Assembly: GCF_034676725.1 (NCBI RefSeq)
Contig: NZ_JAUCBR010000004.1
Location: 1-64,000, forward strand
Reading direction: 5' to 3'
DNA: 64,000 bases
Origin: Denitromonas sp.
GTDB lineage: Bacteria > Pseudomonadota > Gammaproteobacteria > Burkholderiales > Rhodocyclaceae
Positions 18,461 through 26,388 of the stretch are shown one piece after another. The position numbers and the translations under genes are program-made. The stretch's first letter is position 1. Each line of letters opens with the position of its first letter. Below the pieces are notes generated by a model. That model was given only the letters and a program-made list of their open reading frames with translations. It was not told the origin of the DNA and searched no databases.

Positions 18461-20548
18461 ATGAGCCAAGTTGAAGTCAAAGTCCCCGATATCGGCGATT
18501 ACGCCGATGTGCCGGTGATCGAGCTTTACGTCAAGGTCGGCGACACCATTGCGGTCGACGACGCCATTGTCACGCTCGAATCCGACAAAGCCACCATGGA
18601 CGTGCCCTCCGAGGTCGCCGGTGTAGTCAAGGAAGTCAAGGTCGCCCTCGGGGATCGCGTTGCCGAAGGCAGCGTGCTGATCGTGGTCGAGGCGGCCGGT
18701 GCAACTGCATCGGCCGCCCCGGCCGCCGCGGCAGCCCCCGCACCCGCCGCGGCCCCGGCCGCCGCACCGGCCGCGGCCGGCGGTGGCGTGGTCGACGTCA
18801 AGGTCCCGGACATCGGCGATTTCGACGCCGTGCCGGTCATCGAGTTGTACGTCAAGGTCGGCGACACCATCGCCGTCGATGACGCCGTTGCCATGCTCGA
18901 ATCCGACAAGGCCACCATGGACGTGCCCTCGACGGCCGCCGGCGTGGTCAAGGAAGTCCTGGTCGAACTCGGCAGCAAGGTCTCCGAAGGCACTGTGCTG
19001 ATCAAGGTCGAGACCGGCGCTGGCGCCGCTACCGCCCCGGCTGCGGCCGCCTCGGCACCGGCAGCAGCCCCCGTGGCCGCCCCCGCCGCCGCCAGCCATG
19101 CCGGCGGCGCCGATGCCGAATACGACATGCTCGTACTCGGCGCCGGCCCCGGTGGCTACTCGGCCGCCTTCCGCGCTGCCGACCTCGGCCTCAAGACCGC
19201 CATCATCGAGCGCTACGCCACCCTCGGCGGCGTGTGCCTCAACGTGGGCTGCATCCCGTCCAAGGCCCTGCTGCATGTGGCCGCCGTGATGGATGAGGCC
19301 GAGCACATGTCGGCCGCCGGCATCAGCTTCGCCAAGCCCGCGGTGGACATCGACGCCCTGCGCAAGCACAAGGACGGCGTGGTCGGCAAACTCACCGGCG
19401 GTCTGGCCGGCATGGCCAAGGGCCGCAAGGTCGACATCATCCGCGGCTACGGCAGCTTCCTCGACCCGAATCACATCGAGGTCGAAGAAACCACCGGCGA
19501 GGCGCAGGACAAGACCGGCGCCAAAAAGACCATCAAGTTCAAGCAGTGCATCATCGCTGCCGGCTCGGCGGCGGTGCACCTGCCCTTCATCCCGCGCGAT
19601 CCGCGCATCGTCGACTCCACCGGCGCGCTCGAACTGCGCCAGGTGCCCGAGAAGATGCTGGTCATTGGCGGCGGCATCATCGGCCTCGAGATGGCCACGG
19701 TGTACTCCACCCTCGGCGCCCGCGTCGATGTGGTCGAGATGATGGACGGCCTCATGCAGGGCCCGGACCGCGACGCCGTGAAAGTGTGGGAGAAGCAGAA
19801 CGCCCACCGCTTCGACCGCGTCATGCTCAACACCAAGACCACTGCGGTCGAGGCGAAGGACGACGGCCTGTACGTCACCTTCGAGGGCGACAAGGCCCCT
19901 GAAGGCCCGCAGAAGTACGACATGATCCTGCAGTCTGCGGGCCGCGCGCCCAACGGCAAGAAGATCGGTGCCGACAAGGCCGGCGTGATCGTCACCGATC
20001 GCGGCTTCATCCCAGTCGATGCCCAGATGCGCACCAACGTGCCGCACATCTTCGCCATCGGCGACGTCGTCGGACAGCCCATGCTCGCCCACAAGGCCGT
20101 GCATGAAGCCCACGTGGCCGCAGAAGTCGCCGCCGGCGAAAAGGCCGCCTTCGACGCCACCGTCATTCCGGGCGTGGCCTACACCCACCCCGAAGTGGCC
20201 TGGGTCGGCTACACCGAGGCGCAGGCCAAGGCCGAAGGCAAGAAGGTCGAAACCGCCAAGTTCCCCTGGGCGGCCTCCGGCCGGGCCATTGCCAACGGCG
20301 CCGACTACGGCTTCACCAAGCTGATCTTCGACGCCGAAACGCATCGCGTCATCGGCGGCACCATCGTCGGCCCGTCCGCGGGCGACATGATCGGCGAGGT
20401 GTGCCTGGCCATCGAGATGGGCGCCGACGCGGTCGACATCGGCAAGACCATCCACCCCCACCCGACCCTGGGTGAGACCGTGGGCATGGCCGCCGAAGTG
20501 GCGCACGGCAGTTGTACGGATGTGCCGCCGGCGCGGAAGAAGAAGTAA
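18461..20548 (+). CDS. lpdA: Dihydrolipoamide dehydrogenase (E3) with two N-terminal lipoyl domains
   Basis: Reoxidises dihydrolipoyl groups with FAD and NAD+. At 695 residues it is far longer than the usual 470. Residues 1-77 and about 109-185 are two complete lipoyl domains, each with ESDKATMDVPS, joined by Ala/Pro linkers. The E3 part starts near 222 with DMLVLGAGPGGYSAAFRAADLG, then the redox-active disulfide GGVCLNVGCIPSK, an NAD-binding GGGIIGLEMATVYSTLGA, and the C-terminal HPHPTLGETV catalytic His-Glu region. E3 with one lipoyl domain is known from Neisseria and Ralstonia; two is notable. It is the last gene of the operon, with a hairpin terminator after it. Confidence 0.97.
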   Translation: MSQVEVKVPDIGDYADVPVIELYVKVGDTIAVDDAIVTLESDKATMDVPSEVAGVVKEVKVALGDRVAEGSVLIVVEAAGATASAAPAAAAAPAPAAAPAAAPAAAGGGVVDVKVPDIGDFDAVPVIELYVKVGDTIAVDDAVAMLESDKATMDVPSTAAGVVKEVLVELGSKVSEGTVLIKVETGAGAATAPAAAASAPAAAPVAAPAAASHAGGADAEYDMLVLGAGPGGYSAAFRAADLGLKTAIIERYATLGGVCLNVGCIPSKALLHVAAVMDEAEHMSAAGISFAKPAVDIDALRKHKDGVVGKLTGGLAGMAKGRKVDIIRGYGSFLDPNHIEVEETTGEAQDKTGAKKTIKFKQCIIAAGSAAVHLPFIPRDPRIVDSTGALELRQVPEKMLVIGGGIIGLEMATVYSTLGARVDVVEMMDGLMQGPDRDAVKVWEKQNAHRFDRVMLNTKTTAVEAKDDGLYVTFEGDKAPEGPQKYDMILQSAGRAPNGKKIGADKAGVIVTDRGFIPVDAQMRTNVPHIFAIGDVVGQPMLAHKAVHEAHVAAEVAAGEKAAFDATVIPGVAYTHPEVAWVGYTEAQAKAEGKKVETAKFPWAASGRAIANGADYGFTKLIFDAETHRVIGGTIVGPSAGDMIGEVCLAIEMGADAVDIGKTIHPHPTLGETVGMAAEVAHGSCTDVPPARKKK

Positions 20549-20580
20549 GCAACAACGGCGCCGCCTCGACCGGGGCAGCA

Positions 20581-20622
20581 CCAAAGACAAACGGCGACCG
20601 CAAGGTCGCCGTTTGTCTTTGG
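20581..20622 (+). terminator. 19-bp perfect hairpin ending the pdh operon
   Basis: The arms 20581-20599 and 20604-20622 are exact complements around GCAA. The stem contains the A/T stretches AAAGACAAA and TTTGTCTTT; there is no separate T-run. Confidence 0.8.
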
Positions 20623-20717
20623 CCGGAAGGCTTTGCGCCACATGGGAGACAAAGCACTTGAACGCCATGAGATTGACCATGTATAGTCATTCGTCATTCA
20701 TTCTTAAGCGCTCGGCC

Positions 20718-21140
20718 ATGTCGGATTTCTACAAATACTTCAAAGAAAATATGGACAGTCTTGGCCTGCCGGCTCCAGAGTCACTGTTTGGGACGCTACA
20801 GCTTGCTTTGGCGAATGCCACGGTATTGATGAGCCAAATAGACAAGTTTGGCACTCGGGTTACGCTTGGAGAGTTGGGCGCCGCGACAAAACTGGAAGGG
20901 CTAGGCGTCGCTGCGGCATGCACCGCGGCATTCTATGTTGGCGCGGTGATCGGGAGTATCGCCGTCGCAACAGGCCGCACGCTGTCCGGTGGCACAAGCA
21001 TCGGAGATGTCTTGCTCTCCGCCAATCAACGCGGACTTTACAGACCTTGGCTCACCGAAACACTCCAGCGTTACCCAGGCATCTATAAAGCCGACGTAGC
21101 AAGTAGACGCACCTATCGATTTCATGCGGCGCTCGTATGA
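20718..21140 (+). CDS. Conserved uncharacterised protein, 140 residues
   Basis: I do not recognise a function. The product starts MSDFYKYFKENMDSLGLPAPE, is largely helical-looking and has a hydrophobic Gly/Ala-rich segment (LGVAAACTAAFYVGAVIGSIAVATG, about residues 62-86) that could span a membrane, followed by a charged C-terminal part with RPWLTETLQRYPGIYKADVASR. There is no signal peptide. The start ATG at 20718 sits after a short AT-rich leader. The gene is visibly less GC-rich than its neighbours, suggesting transfer. Its last bases (ATGA) overlap the start of a 58-residue membrane protein, so the two form a unit. Confidence 0.75.
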   Translation: MSDFYKYFKENMDSLGLPAPESLFGTLQLALANATVLMSQIDKFGTRVTLGELGAATKLEGLGVAAACTAAFYVGAVIGSIAVATGRTLSGGTSIGDVLLSANQRGLYRPWLTETLQRYPGIYKADVASRRTYRFHAALV

Positions 21141-21313
21141 AAGACTCAATCGCCCTCCTCCTCACCGCGTTCGTCGTCGCAGCAACTGCATGGGCCTTCT
21201 GGTTTCTTGCGGGCCCCAATGGCTTCGATGCAGTCATACTGGCCGCACTCGTCTATCTTGCGGTTGATAACTTCCGGCTGAGAAGAAGCCTGCGGTCGAA
21301 ACAGCCCGACTGA
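21137..21313 (+). CDS. Small two-helix membrane protein, 58 residues
   Basis: ATG at 21137 overlaps the TGA of the preceding gene by 4 bases. The translation begins MKDSIALLLTAFVVAATAWA; two hydrophobic segments (residues 5-24 and about 32-43) are separated by AGPNGFD, and a basic tail (RLRRSLRSK) follows, predicting a cytoplasmic C-terminus. The overlap and shared low GC tie it to the upstream gene. The function is unknown; holin-like, immunity-like or partner-stabilising roles are all possible but unsupported. Confidence 0.7.
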   Translation: MKDSIALLLTAFVVAATAWAFWFLAGPNGFDAVILAALVYLAVDNFRLRRSLRSKQPD

Positions 21314-21334
21314 ACACGCTGCGCCAGAACCCGC

Positions 21335-21418
21335 GTAGGTCGGAAAAGCGAAGCGCCTTCCGACACCCGTGTATTACCCGGACCGCAAACCCGGCGGATG
21401 GCGCTGCGCTTATCCGCC
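21335..21418. repeat. REP-like palindrome pair
   Basis: Two imperfect palindromes: GTCGGAAAAGCG...CGCCTTCCGAC (21339-21364), preceded by GTAG, and GGCGGATGGCGC...GCGCTTATCCGCC type (21393-21418). The GTAGG head and pairing of two units resemble bacterial REP/BIME elements mobilised by RAYT transposases. No RAYT gene is in the window. Confidence 0.65.
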
Positions 21419-21475
21419 CTGCCTGTCCCTCGGTGTAAACTCGACTCTTCGCCCACCACCACCGAGACCCCCGAC

Positions 21476-22891
21476 ATGCGCAAACGCGACACCACGCTGA
21501 GCACCGACCAGAAAGCCCTGTCCATCAACCTCGACAAGCTCAAGTACGGCTCGATCGTGGAGATTGGGGCGGGTCAGGAGGTGGCGCGGCGGTTCTTTTC
21601 GGTGGGCGCGGCGGCAGGCACGATTGCCAAGACCATGTCGGCTTACGACATGGCGGTGAGCGACGACATCTACGGCCATGTGGATCGCTATGTGAGCCGG
21701 GCACGGCTGTTGCAGATGCTGGACAAGGAATTCACCCAGGTGGTCGACCGCCTTGCCAACGTGCGGGCAAAGAACACCACTTTCTTTGCCTACGCTGCCA
21801 CGGTGACGGCGCGCAGCTTCAAGCAGAAAAACGAGTGCCACGGCTGGGTGGGCATCCGGCTGCAACTGCACCCGGGCGCGGAGCCGAGCGACGTGATCAT
21901 GCATGTGCGCATGCTGGACGATGACAACGCGCTGCAGTCCGAGGCGCTGGGCATTCTCGGTGTAAACCTGATCCACGGCGCTTTCAACCACTACCAGAAC
22001 CCGGAGTGGGTCGTCGAGAGCCTGGGCGACGGGCTCGGCTCGGAGCGTATCGAGGTGGACGTGATCCACTTCTCGGGCCCCTATTTCGAGGAGGTGGAGA
22101 ACCGCCTCATGAACCTGCACCTGATCCGCAGCTGGCTGACGCGGGCGGTGGTGTTCAACCCGGCCGGCGAGGTGGTGGTGCCGGGCGAGCTGCTGTATCG
22201 CAAGCCGGTGATGGTAATGCGCGGCAGCTTCAAGCCGGTCACGCTGGTGAACGTGGACATGATGTGCGCCGGCCAGAAGCAGTTCTGCCAGCTCGAGGCG
22301 GTGAACGAGAACGAGATCGTGTCGCTGGCCGAGATCACCATGAACTCGCTGGCCTCGGGCGATAACGTCGACGGCGCCGACTTCCTCGCCCGCATCGACC
22401 TGCTGGCCTCGCAGGGCTACACGGTGATGATCTCCGACTACCTGCGCTTCTTCCGCCTGCGCGCCTACCTGCGCCGCTACACACAGAAGCCGATCGGCAT
22501 CGTGCTGTCGGTGCGCGACTTCGCCTTCCTGTTCGACGAGCAGTACTACGAGGGCCTGGAAGGCGGCATTCTGGAGGCTTTTGGCAAGCTCTTCCCCGAC
22601 AACACGCATGTGTATGTCTACCCCTCGCGCCGGCGCGGTGGCAACGAGGCCGACCTGGTCACGCTGGACAATGTGCAGGTACCGGAAAAGCTGCGCTACC
22701 TGCTCGCCTATCTGAAGGCCAACGACAAGCTGCTGGCGGTCAAACCGCATGACGAGAGTCACCTGCACATCGATGTCTCCGAGGTGCTCAGCGGCCTGCG
22801 TCGCGGCCGCGGCGAGTGGGAGGGCGATGTGCCGGACACGGTGGCACAGCGCATCGTCGATGGCCGGCTGCTGGGCTTCGATACCGAATAA
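21476..22891 (+). CDS. Conserved uncharacterised protein, 471 residues
   Basis: I cannot assign a function. It is a soluble-looking protein without signal peptide or transmembrane segments, starting MRKRDTTLSTDQKALSINLD at ATG 21476. Conserved-looking stretches include YGSIVEIGAGQEVARRFFSVG near the N-terminus, IMHVRMLDDDNALQSEALGI, NHYQNPEWVVESLGDGL and VYVYPSRRRGG near the C-terminus. The GAGQEVARRFF segment is loosely nucleotide-binding in appearance, but no P-loop or Rossmann motif is complete. Base composition fits the host. It is a single gene between the REP-like pair and a terminator at 22909-22935. Confidence 0.85.
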   Translation: MRKRDTTLSTDQKALSINLDKLKYGSIVEIGAGQEVARRFFSVGAAAGTIAKTMSAYDMAVSDDIYGHVDRYVSRARLLQMLDKEFTQVVDRLANVRAKNTTFFAYAATVTARSFKQKNECHGWVGIRLQLHPGAEPSDVIMHVRMLDDDNALQSEALGILGVNLIHGAFNHYQNPEWVVESLGDGLGSERIEVDVIHFSGPYFEEVENRLMNLHLIRSWLTRAVVFNPAGEVVVPGELLYRKPVMVMRGSFKPVTLVNVDMMCAGQKQFCQLEAVNENEIVSLAEITMNSLASGDNVDGADFLARIDLLASQGYTVMISDYLRFFRLRAYLRRYTQKPIGIVLSVRDFAFLFDEQYYEGLEGGILEAFGKLFPDNTHVYVYPSRRRGGNEADLVTLDNVQVPEKLRYLLAYLKANDKLLAVKPHDESHLHIDVSEVLSGLRRGRGEWEGDVPDTVAQRIVDGRLLGFDTE

Positions 22892-22908
22892 GCGCGCCCT
22901 TCTGCCTC

Positions 22909-22935
22909 AAACGGCGGCGCACAGGCCGCCGTTTT
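22909..22935 (+). terminator. Intrinsic terminator
   Basis: AAACGGCGGC (22909-22918), loop GCACAG, GCCGCCGTTT (22925-22934) plus T. It ends the 471-codon gene and is also usable for the convergent Lrp-type gene. Confidence 0.8.
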
Positions 22936-22957
22936 CATTCCTCGCCGGGCAACCCGT

Positions 22958-23413
22958 TCAGGGCAAGGGCAGGCGGCGCTGGTGCTTGATCGACTTGAGC
23001 GAAAAGCTCGAGTAGATCTCCTTTACCCCGGGCAGCGTGCGCAGCACGTTGCGGGCGAACTCGCCAAAAGCTTCCAGGTCGGTGGCCACCACTTCGAGCA
23101 TGAAGTCGTAGCGCCCCGACACGTTGTGACAGGCCACCACCTGCGCGATGCCCTGCACCGCGACCTCGAACGAGTCGCCCAGGTCGGCACGGTGATTCTC
23201 CAGCATCACGCTCACAAAGGCCGTCACGTCGTAGCCGAGGCGGCGCGGGTCGAGCTCGGCATGGTAGCCACGTATCACGCCGGATTCTTCCAGCGCCTTG
23301 ACCCGGCGCCAGCACGGCGACGAGGTCAGCGACACCTGCTCCGACAGATCGGCCACGGTGACCCGGGCGTCGTCCTGCAAGCGAGCGAGGATGTGTTTGT
23401 CGATTTTATCCAC
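22958..23413 (-). CDS. Lrp/AsnC-family regulator, probable MdeR
   Basis: A 151-residue Lrp/AsnC regulator: an N-terminal winged HTH (IDKHILARLQDDARVTVADLS, then SSPCWRRVKALEESGVIRGY) and a C-terminal RAM effector domain (residues 65-145, with GRYDFMLEVVATDLEAF). The GTG start at 23413 is preferred because GGAG lies 10 bases upstream; an earlier TTG is less likely. It diverges from a methionine gamma-lyase gene about 150 bp away. This repeats the mdeR-mdeA layout known from Pseudomonas putida, so it likely activates mdeA in response to methionine (inference from context). Confidence 0.87.
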   Translation of the reverse strand: MDKIDKHILARLQDDARVTVADLSEQVSLTSSPCWRRVKALEESGVIRGYHAELDPRRLGYDVTAFVSVMLENHRADLGDSFEVAVQGIAQVVACHNVSGRYDFMLEVVATDLEAFGEFARNVLRTLPGVKEIYSSFSLKSIKHQRRLPLP

Positions 23414-23562
23414 GGGTAAATTTCTCCAACACAACGCGATAATTTTTGCTTTTCATGCTCCGATGAAAGTATATCGCGCACGATTTTGGCAATTTCATAC
23501 CGCAGCGTATCGCTAAAGTGGACGCATGGCCAACCGGCCTCCCCGCCGAAAAGGAAGCCCCA

Positions 23563-24774
23563 ATGTCACACCCGTCCCGCCCCCAAGGTTTCGCCACTCG
23601 CGCCATCCACCATGGCTACAACCCGCGCGATCACCACGGCGCCCTGGTGCCGCCGGTGTATCAGACATCGACCTTCGCCTTCGAGAACGCCGAATATGGC
23701 GCAGCCTGCTTTGCCGGCGAAGCAAAGGGGCATGTCTACACCCGCATCTCCAACCCGACGCTGGCCCTGCTTGAACAGCGCATGGCCACGCTGGAAGGGG
23801 CCGAGGCCGCCGTGGCCTTCGGCTCGGGCATGGGGGCGATCACCGCCACCTGCTGGACACTGCTGCAACCCGGCGACGAGCTGATCACCGACCGCACGCT
23901 CTACGGCTGCACCCACGCCTTCTTCATGCACGCGCTGCAACGCTTCGGCATCACGGTCACCCGCATCGACATGACCGACCCGACGGCGCTCGCCGAGGCC
24001 ATCTCCGGCCAGACGCGCATGGTGTATTTCGAGACCCCGGCCAACCCCAACATGCGCGTGGTCGATATCGCCGCCTGCAGCCAGATCGCTCATCAACACG
24101 GCGCGCTGGTGGTGGTCGACAACACCTACTGCACCCCCTACCTGCAGCAACCGCTGCACCTGGGTGCCGACGTGGTGGTGCATTCGGCCACCAAATACCT
24201 CAACGGCCATGGCGATGTCACCGCCGGCATCGTCGCCTGCAACGCCGAACTGGCCACGCGGGTACGCCTCGAAGGCCTCAAGGACATGACCGGCGCGGTG
24301 CTCTCGCCCAATGACGCGCACCTCATCATGCGCGGGCTCAAGACGCTGGCCCTGCGCATGGACCGCCACTGCACCAATGCCGAAGCGATTGCCCGGCTGC
24401 TGGCCGCGCACCCGGCCGTCGCGCAGGTGCATTTCCCGGGCCTGGCGAGCGATCCGTACCACGCCCTGGCCCGCCGCCAGATGCGGCGCTACGGCGGCAT
24501 GATCGCCTTTGAACTCAAGGGCGGTCTGGAGGCCGGCCGTGCCTTCATGAACGGCCTGCAACTGATCGCATGCGCGGTGAGCCTGGGTGACGCCGAAAGC
24601 CTGGCCCAGCACCCCGCCAGCATGACCCACTCGACCTACACCGCAGAAGAGCGCATGGCGGCCGGTATTTCCGAGGGCTTGATCCGCCTCTCGGTGGGCC
24701 TGGAAGACATCGAGGATCTGCTCGCTGACATTCACCTCGCCCTTGCCGCGTCCCAACTGCGCGCGGCCGCATGA
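23563..24774 (+). CDS. mdeA: L-methionine gamma-lyase
   Basis: A PLP enzyme splitting methionine to methanethiol, 2-oxobutyrate and ammonia. Its 403 residues closely track the P. putida enzyme: GFATRAIHHGYNPRDH at the start, the Tyr/Arg pair in HVYTRISNPT, and the PLP lysine in SATKYLNGHGD. LYGCTHAF carries the cysteine characteristic of true gamma-lyases (Cys116 in P. putida) that distinguishes them from cystathionine enzymes. The start is ATG at 23563 after AAGGAAG. Divergence from an Lrp-type gene supports the assignment. Confidence 0.93.
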   Translation: MSHPSRPQGFATRAIHHGYNPRDHHGALVPPVYQTSTFAFENAEYGAACFAGEAKGHVYTRISNPTLALLEQRMATLEGAEAAVAFGSGMGAITATCWTLLQPGDELITDRTLYGCTHAFFMHALQRFGITVTRIDMTDPTALAEAISGQTRMVYFETPANPNMRVVDIAACSQIAHQHGALVVVDNTYCTPYLQQPLHLGADVVVHSATKYLNGHGDVTAGIVACNAELATRVRLEGLKDMTGAVLSPNDAHLIMRGLKTLALRMDRHCTNAEAIARLLAAHPAVAQVHFPGLASDPYHALARRQMRRYGGMIAFELKGGLEAGRAFMNGLQLIACAVSLGDAESLAQHPASMTHSTYTAEERMAAGISEGLIRLSVGLEDIEDLLADIHLALAASQLRAAA

Positions 24775-24970
24775 GCGACAAGACCGTAGCTTGCGCGCGC
24801 CCGCAGCAGGGCGCCGCAGCATGGGCGGCCTCCCCGCCTGAACAACGCGGCCGATAGCAAACACCTTGCCGGGGGCATTTTCCTGGCACCGCGGGCAACT
24901 CGTGAGCATGTCAGGCCGGATAGCCGGTGGAGCCCCTGTTGCCAGGCCGTACGCGCCATTAAGCGCAAGG

Positions 24971-25000
24971 CGCAAAAAACCCTCGACGAATCGAGGGTTT
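24971..25000 (-). terminator. Terminator of the PEP-CTERM gene
   Basis: AAACCCTCGA (24977-24986) and TCGAGGGTTT (24991-25000) around CGAA. On the minus strand the stem is followed by a T-run (complement of 24974-24979). Confidence 0.85.
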
Positions 25001-25043
25001 GTCTGCACAGGCGGCGCGCTCGCCACGCCGCCTGACAAGGGCT

Positions 25044-25880
25044 TCAACGACCGGCCTTGCGCCTGGACAGCCCAATCCCCAACAGACCCAGGCCGAGCAG
25101 TGACAGCAGCCCTGGCTCAGGAACCGTCAGCGGGTTGGTCGAGATCGTAAACCCGAACGCCAGTGTCGTTGACTGGTTCTCTGCGGTCGTGAATCCGAGA
25201 CAGCCGTTTCCCTGACCCGCCGCGGCGCACACCCCATTGTCCAGTACCGACAACACCCCACCGGTGGTCGGGAAGATATTCACGAAGTAGGTCAGCAGGC
25301 CGTCCCCGTCCCCCGCGTCATACATGAACGACTGATTGAGCAGGCCACTGGTCAATATGAAAATGTCGTTGCACGGCGTCGGGCTGCCGAGGACGGCGCA
25401 CGTCCCGGCGGTATTGGGGGTTTCTGCAAACGCGATATCGAAGTTGACCACCTGATCAGCCAAGGCGCCGCCCAGCGGGACCGTCGGCGTCAAGGTGACC
25501 GCATTGCGCAGCGTGGCGCTCGTCAGCGAATCACCGGTAATCGGGTTGTTATTGTGGGTCAGCGATGTACTGAAGCCGAGATAGGGCGCGACCGCGGGGG
25601 GCAAGCCGCCGATGTAGGTATCAACGGAGCCACCGAGAACGCTCGGGTTGTTGATCACCAAAGAACTCTGTCCGCTCCCTGTCGAAGTTCCCCACGACAA
25701 TGAAGACGTCCCTGGCACCGGATAGTTATCTGTTGTGCCACCGATGACCGACTGGGTAAAACCGGAAAGAATGTCGTAACCCCACGTCAGGACTGCCGCC
25801 TGGGCACTACCAGCGACGAACAGGCTGGGTGCGACGAGGGCAATAACGAGGGAACGACGGGAGAGTTTCGTCATGAACAT
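25044..25880 (-). CDS. THxN-type PEP-CTERM secreted protein
   Basis: A 278-residue exported protein. The signal peptide ends about SLFVAGSAQAA, the body is Gly/Ser/Thr/Asn-rich, and the C-terminus is a sorting signal: VPEPGLLSLLG, a hydrophobic helix, then basic SRRKAGR. That tripartite tail targets proteins to exosortase EpsH/XrtA systems for processing at the cell surface. SLTHNNNPI carries the T-H-x-N signature of a PEP-CTERM subfamily. The start is the second of three nearby ATG/GTG codons (25880) because GGAGG lies 6 bases before it. A sigma-54 promoter candidate lies upstream. No exosortase gene is in the window. Confidence 0.88.
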   Translation of the reverse strand: MFMTKLSRRSLVIALVAPSLFVAGSAQAAVLTWGYDILSGFTQSVIGGTTDNYPVPGTSSLSWGTSTGSGQSSLVINNPSVLGGSVDTYIGGLPPAVAPYLGFSTSLTHNNNPITGDSLTSATLRNAVTLTPTVPLGGALADQVVNFDIAFAETPNTAGTCAVLGSPTPCNDIFILTSGLLNQSFMYDAGDGDGLLTYFVNIFPTTGGVLSVLDNGVCAAAGQGNGCLGFTTAENQSTTLAFGFTISTNPLTVPEPGLLSLLGLGLLGIGLSRRKAGR

Positions 25881-25927
25881 CACACACCTCCGCTACCACA
25901 AACGGCAGTTTGCCGCCACCCATAATC

Positions 25928-25946
25928 AAGCATATTTTGTGCCCCT
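25928..25946 (-). promoter_or_regulatory. Sigma-54 promoter candidate for the PEP-CTERM gene
   Basis: On the minus strand GGGGCACAAAATATGC (complement of 25930-25945) has GG and GC exactly 10 bases apart, as in the -24/-12 consensus TGGCAC-N5-TTGC. The ATG lies about 50 bp downstream. PEP-CTERM genes are known targets of PrsK/PrsR, a sigma-54 regulatory pair. Confidence 0.6.
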
Positions 25947-26293
25947 GACACTTTCAATTAAAAATCAGTCAGTTGCAAATAAAGCTCAACGGCTCTGACC
26001 CGAAACTGTAATAAACCTCGAAATTTCCCCTGCGCGCGCAGCACAGCGGCTACTCGGCGATCCGCCCGTGCTCTTCAGACGCGCGGCACGTTCGAGCGCC
26101 AGGTCAGCACTCCCCCCAAGCCAGGGGCGACACCGACACAACCGATGGACTTGACGCACATCAATGCACGGCGCATCCGTCAAAACACCGATGCACATTT
26201 CAGCAAGAAACCCGCTATACCCATAAGTGACATTACGTATTCCCCTGCGCAGCGCTTTGGCACACTATGCTCAGGCCCAATGCATCGAAGCGG
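25947..26293. other. Intergenic region between the PEP-CTERM gene and dctP
   Basis: About 340 bp of AT-richer sequence with no convincing gene. TTTGGCACACTATGCTC (26258-26274) looks like sigma-54 but has GG and GC only 8 apart. No clean sigma-70 promoter stands out. Confidence 0.4.
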
Positions 26294-26355
26294 GTTCGTC
26301 GTGACCGGAGGAGGTCACGAACCTAAGGTGGCATGTCCGGATGGAGACAATCCGG
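26294..26355 (+). promoter_or_regulatory. Two hairpins in the dctP leader
   Basis: GTTCGTCGTGACC (26294-26306) pairs with GGTCACGAAC (26313-26322) with a two-base bulge. CCGGAT (26337-26342) pairs with ATCCGG (26350-26355). GTGGAGGAG before the ATG is the ribosome site. They could be an operator or an RNA structure. Confidence 0.4.
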
Positions 26356-26388
26356 GCATGACCTAAATAACGTAGTGGAGGAGTCCAA

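Noticed and set aside
16820..19020. Regular repeats suggesting a CRISPR or satellite array
   Set aside because: The repeats are in frame and encode lipoyl domains; no CRISPR array was seen anywhere in the window.
16760..20680. An open frame of about 1300 codons antisense to aceF and lpdA
   Set aside because: It arises from the GC-rich codon bias and repetitive lipoyl DNA of the plus-strand genes; composition is low-complexity Gly/Asp/His and no domain is seen.
26258..26274. Sigma-54-like TGGCACACTATGCTC before dctP
   Set aside because: GG and GC are 8 bases apart instead of 10, which such promoters do not tolerate.
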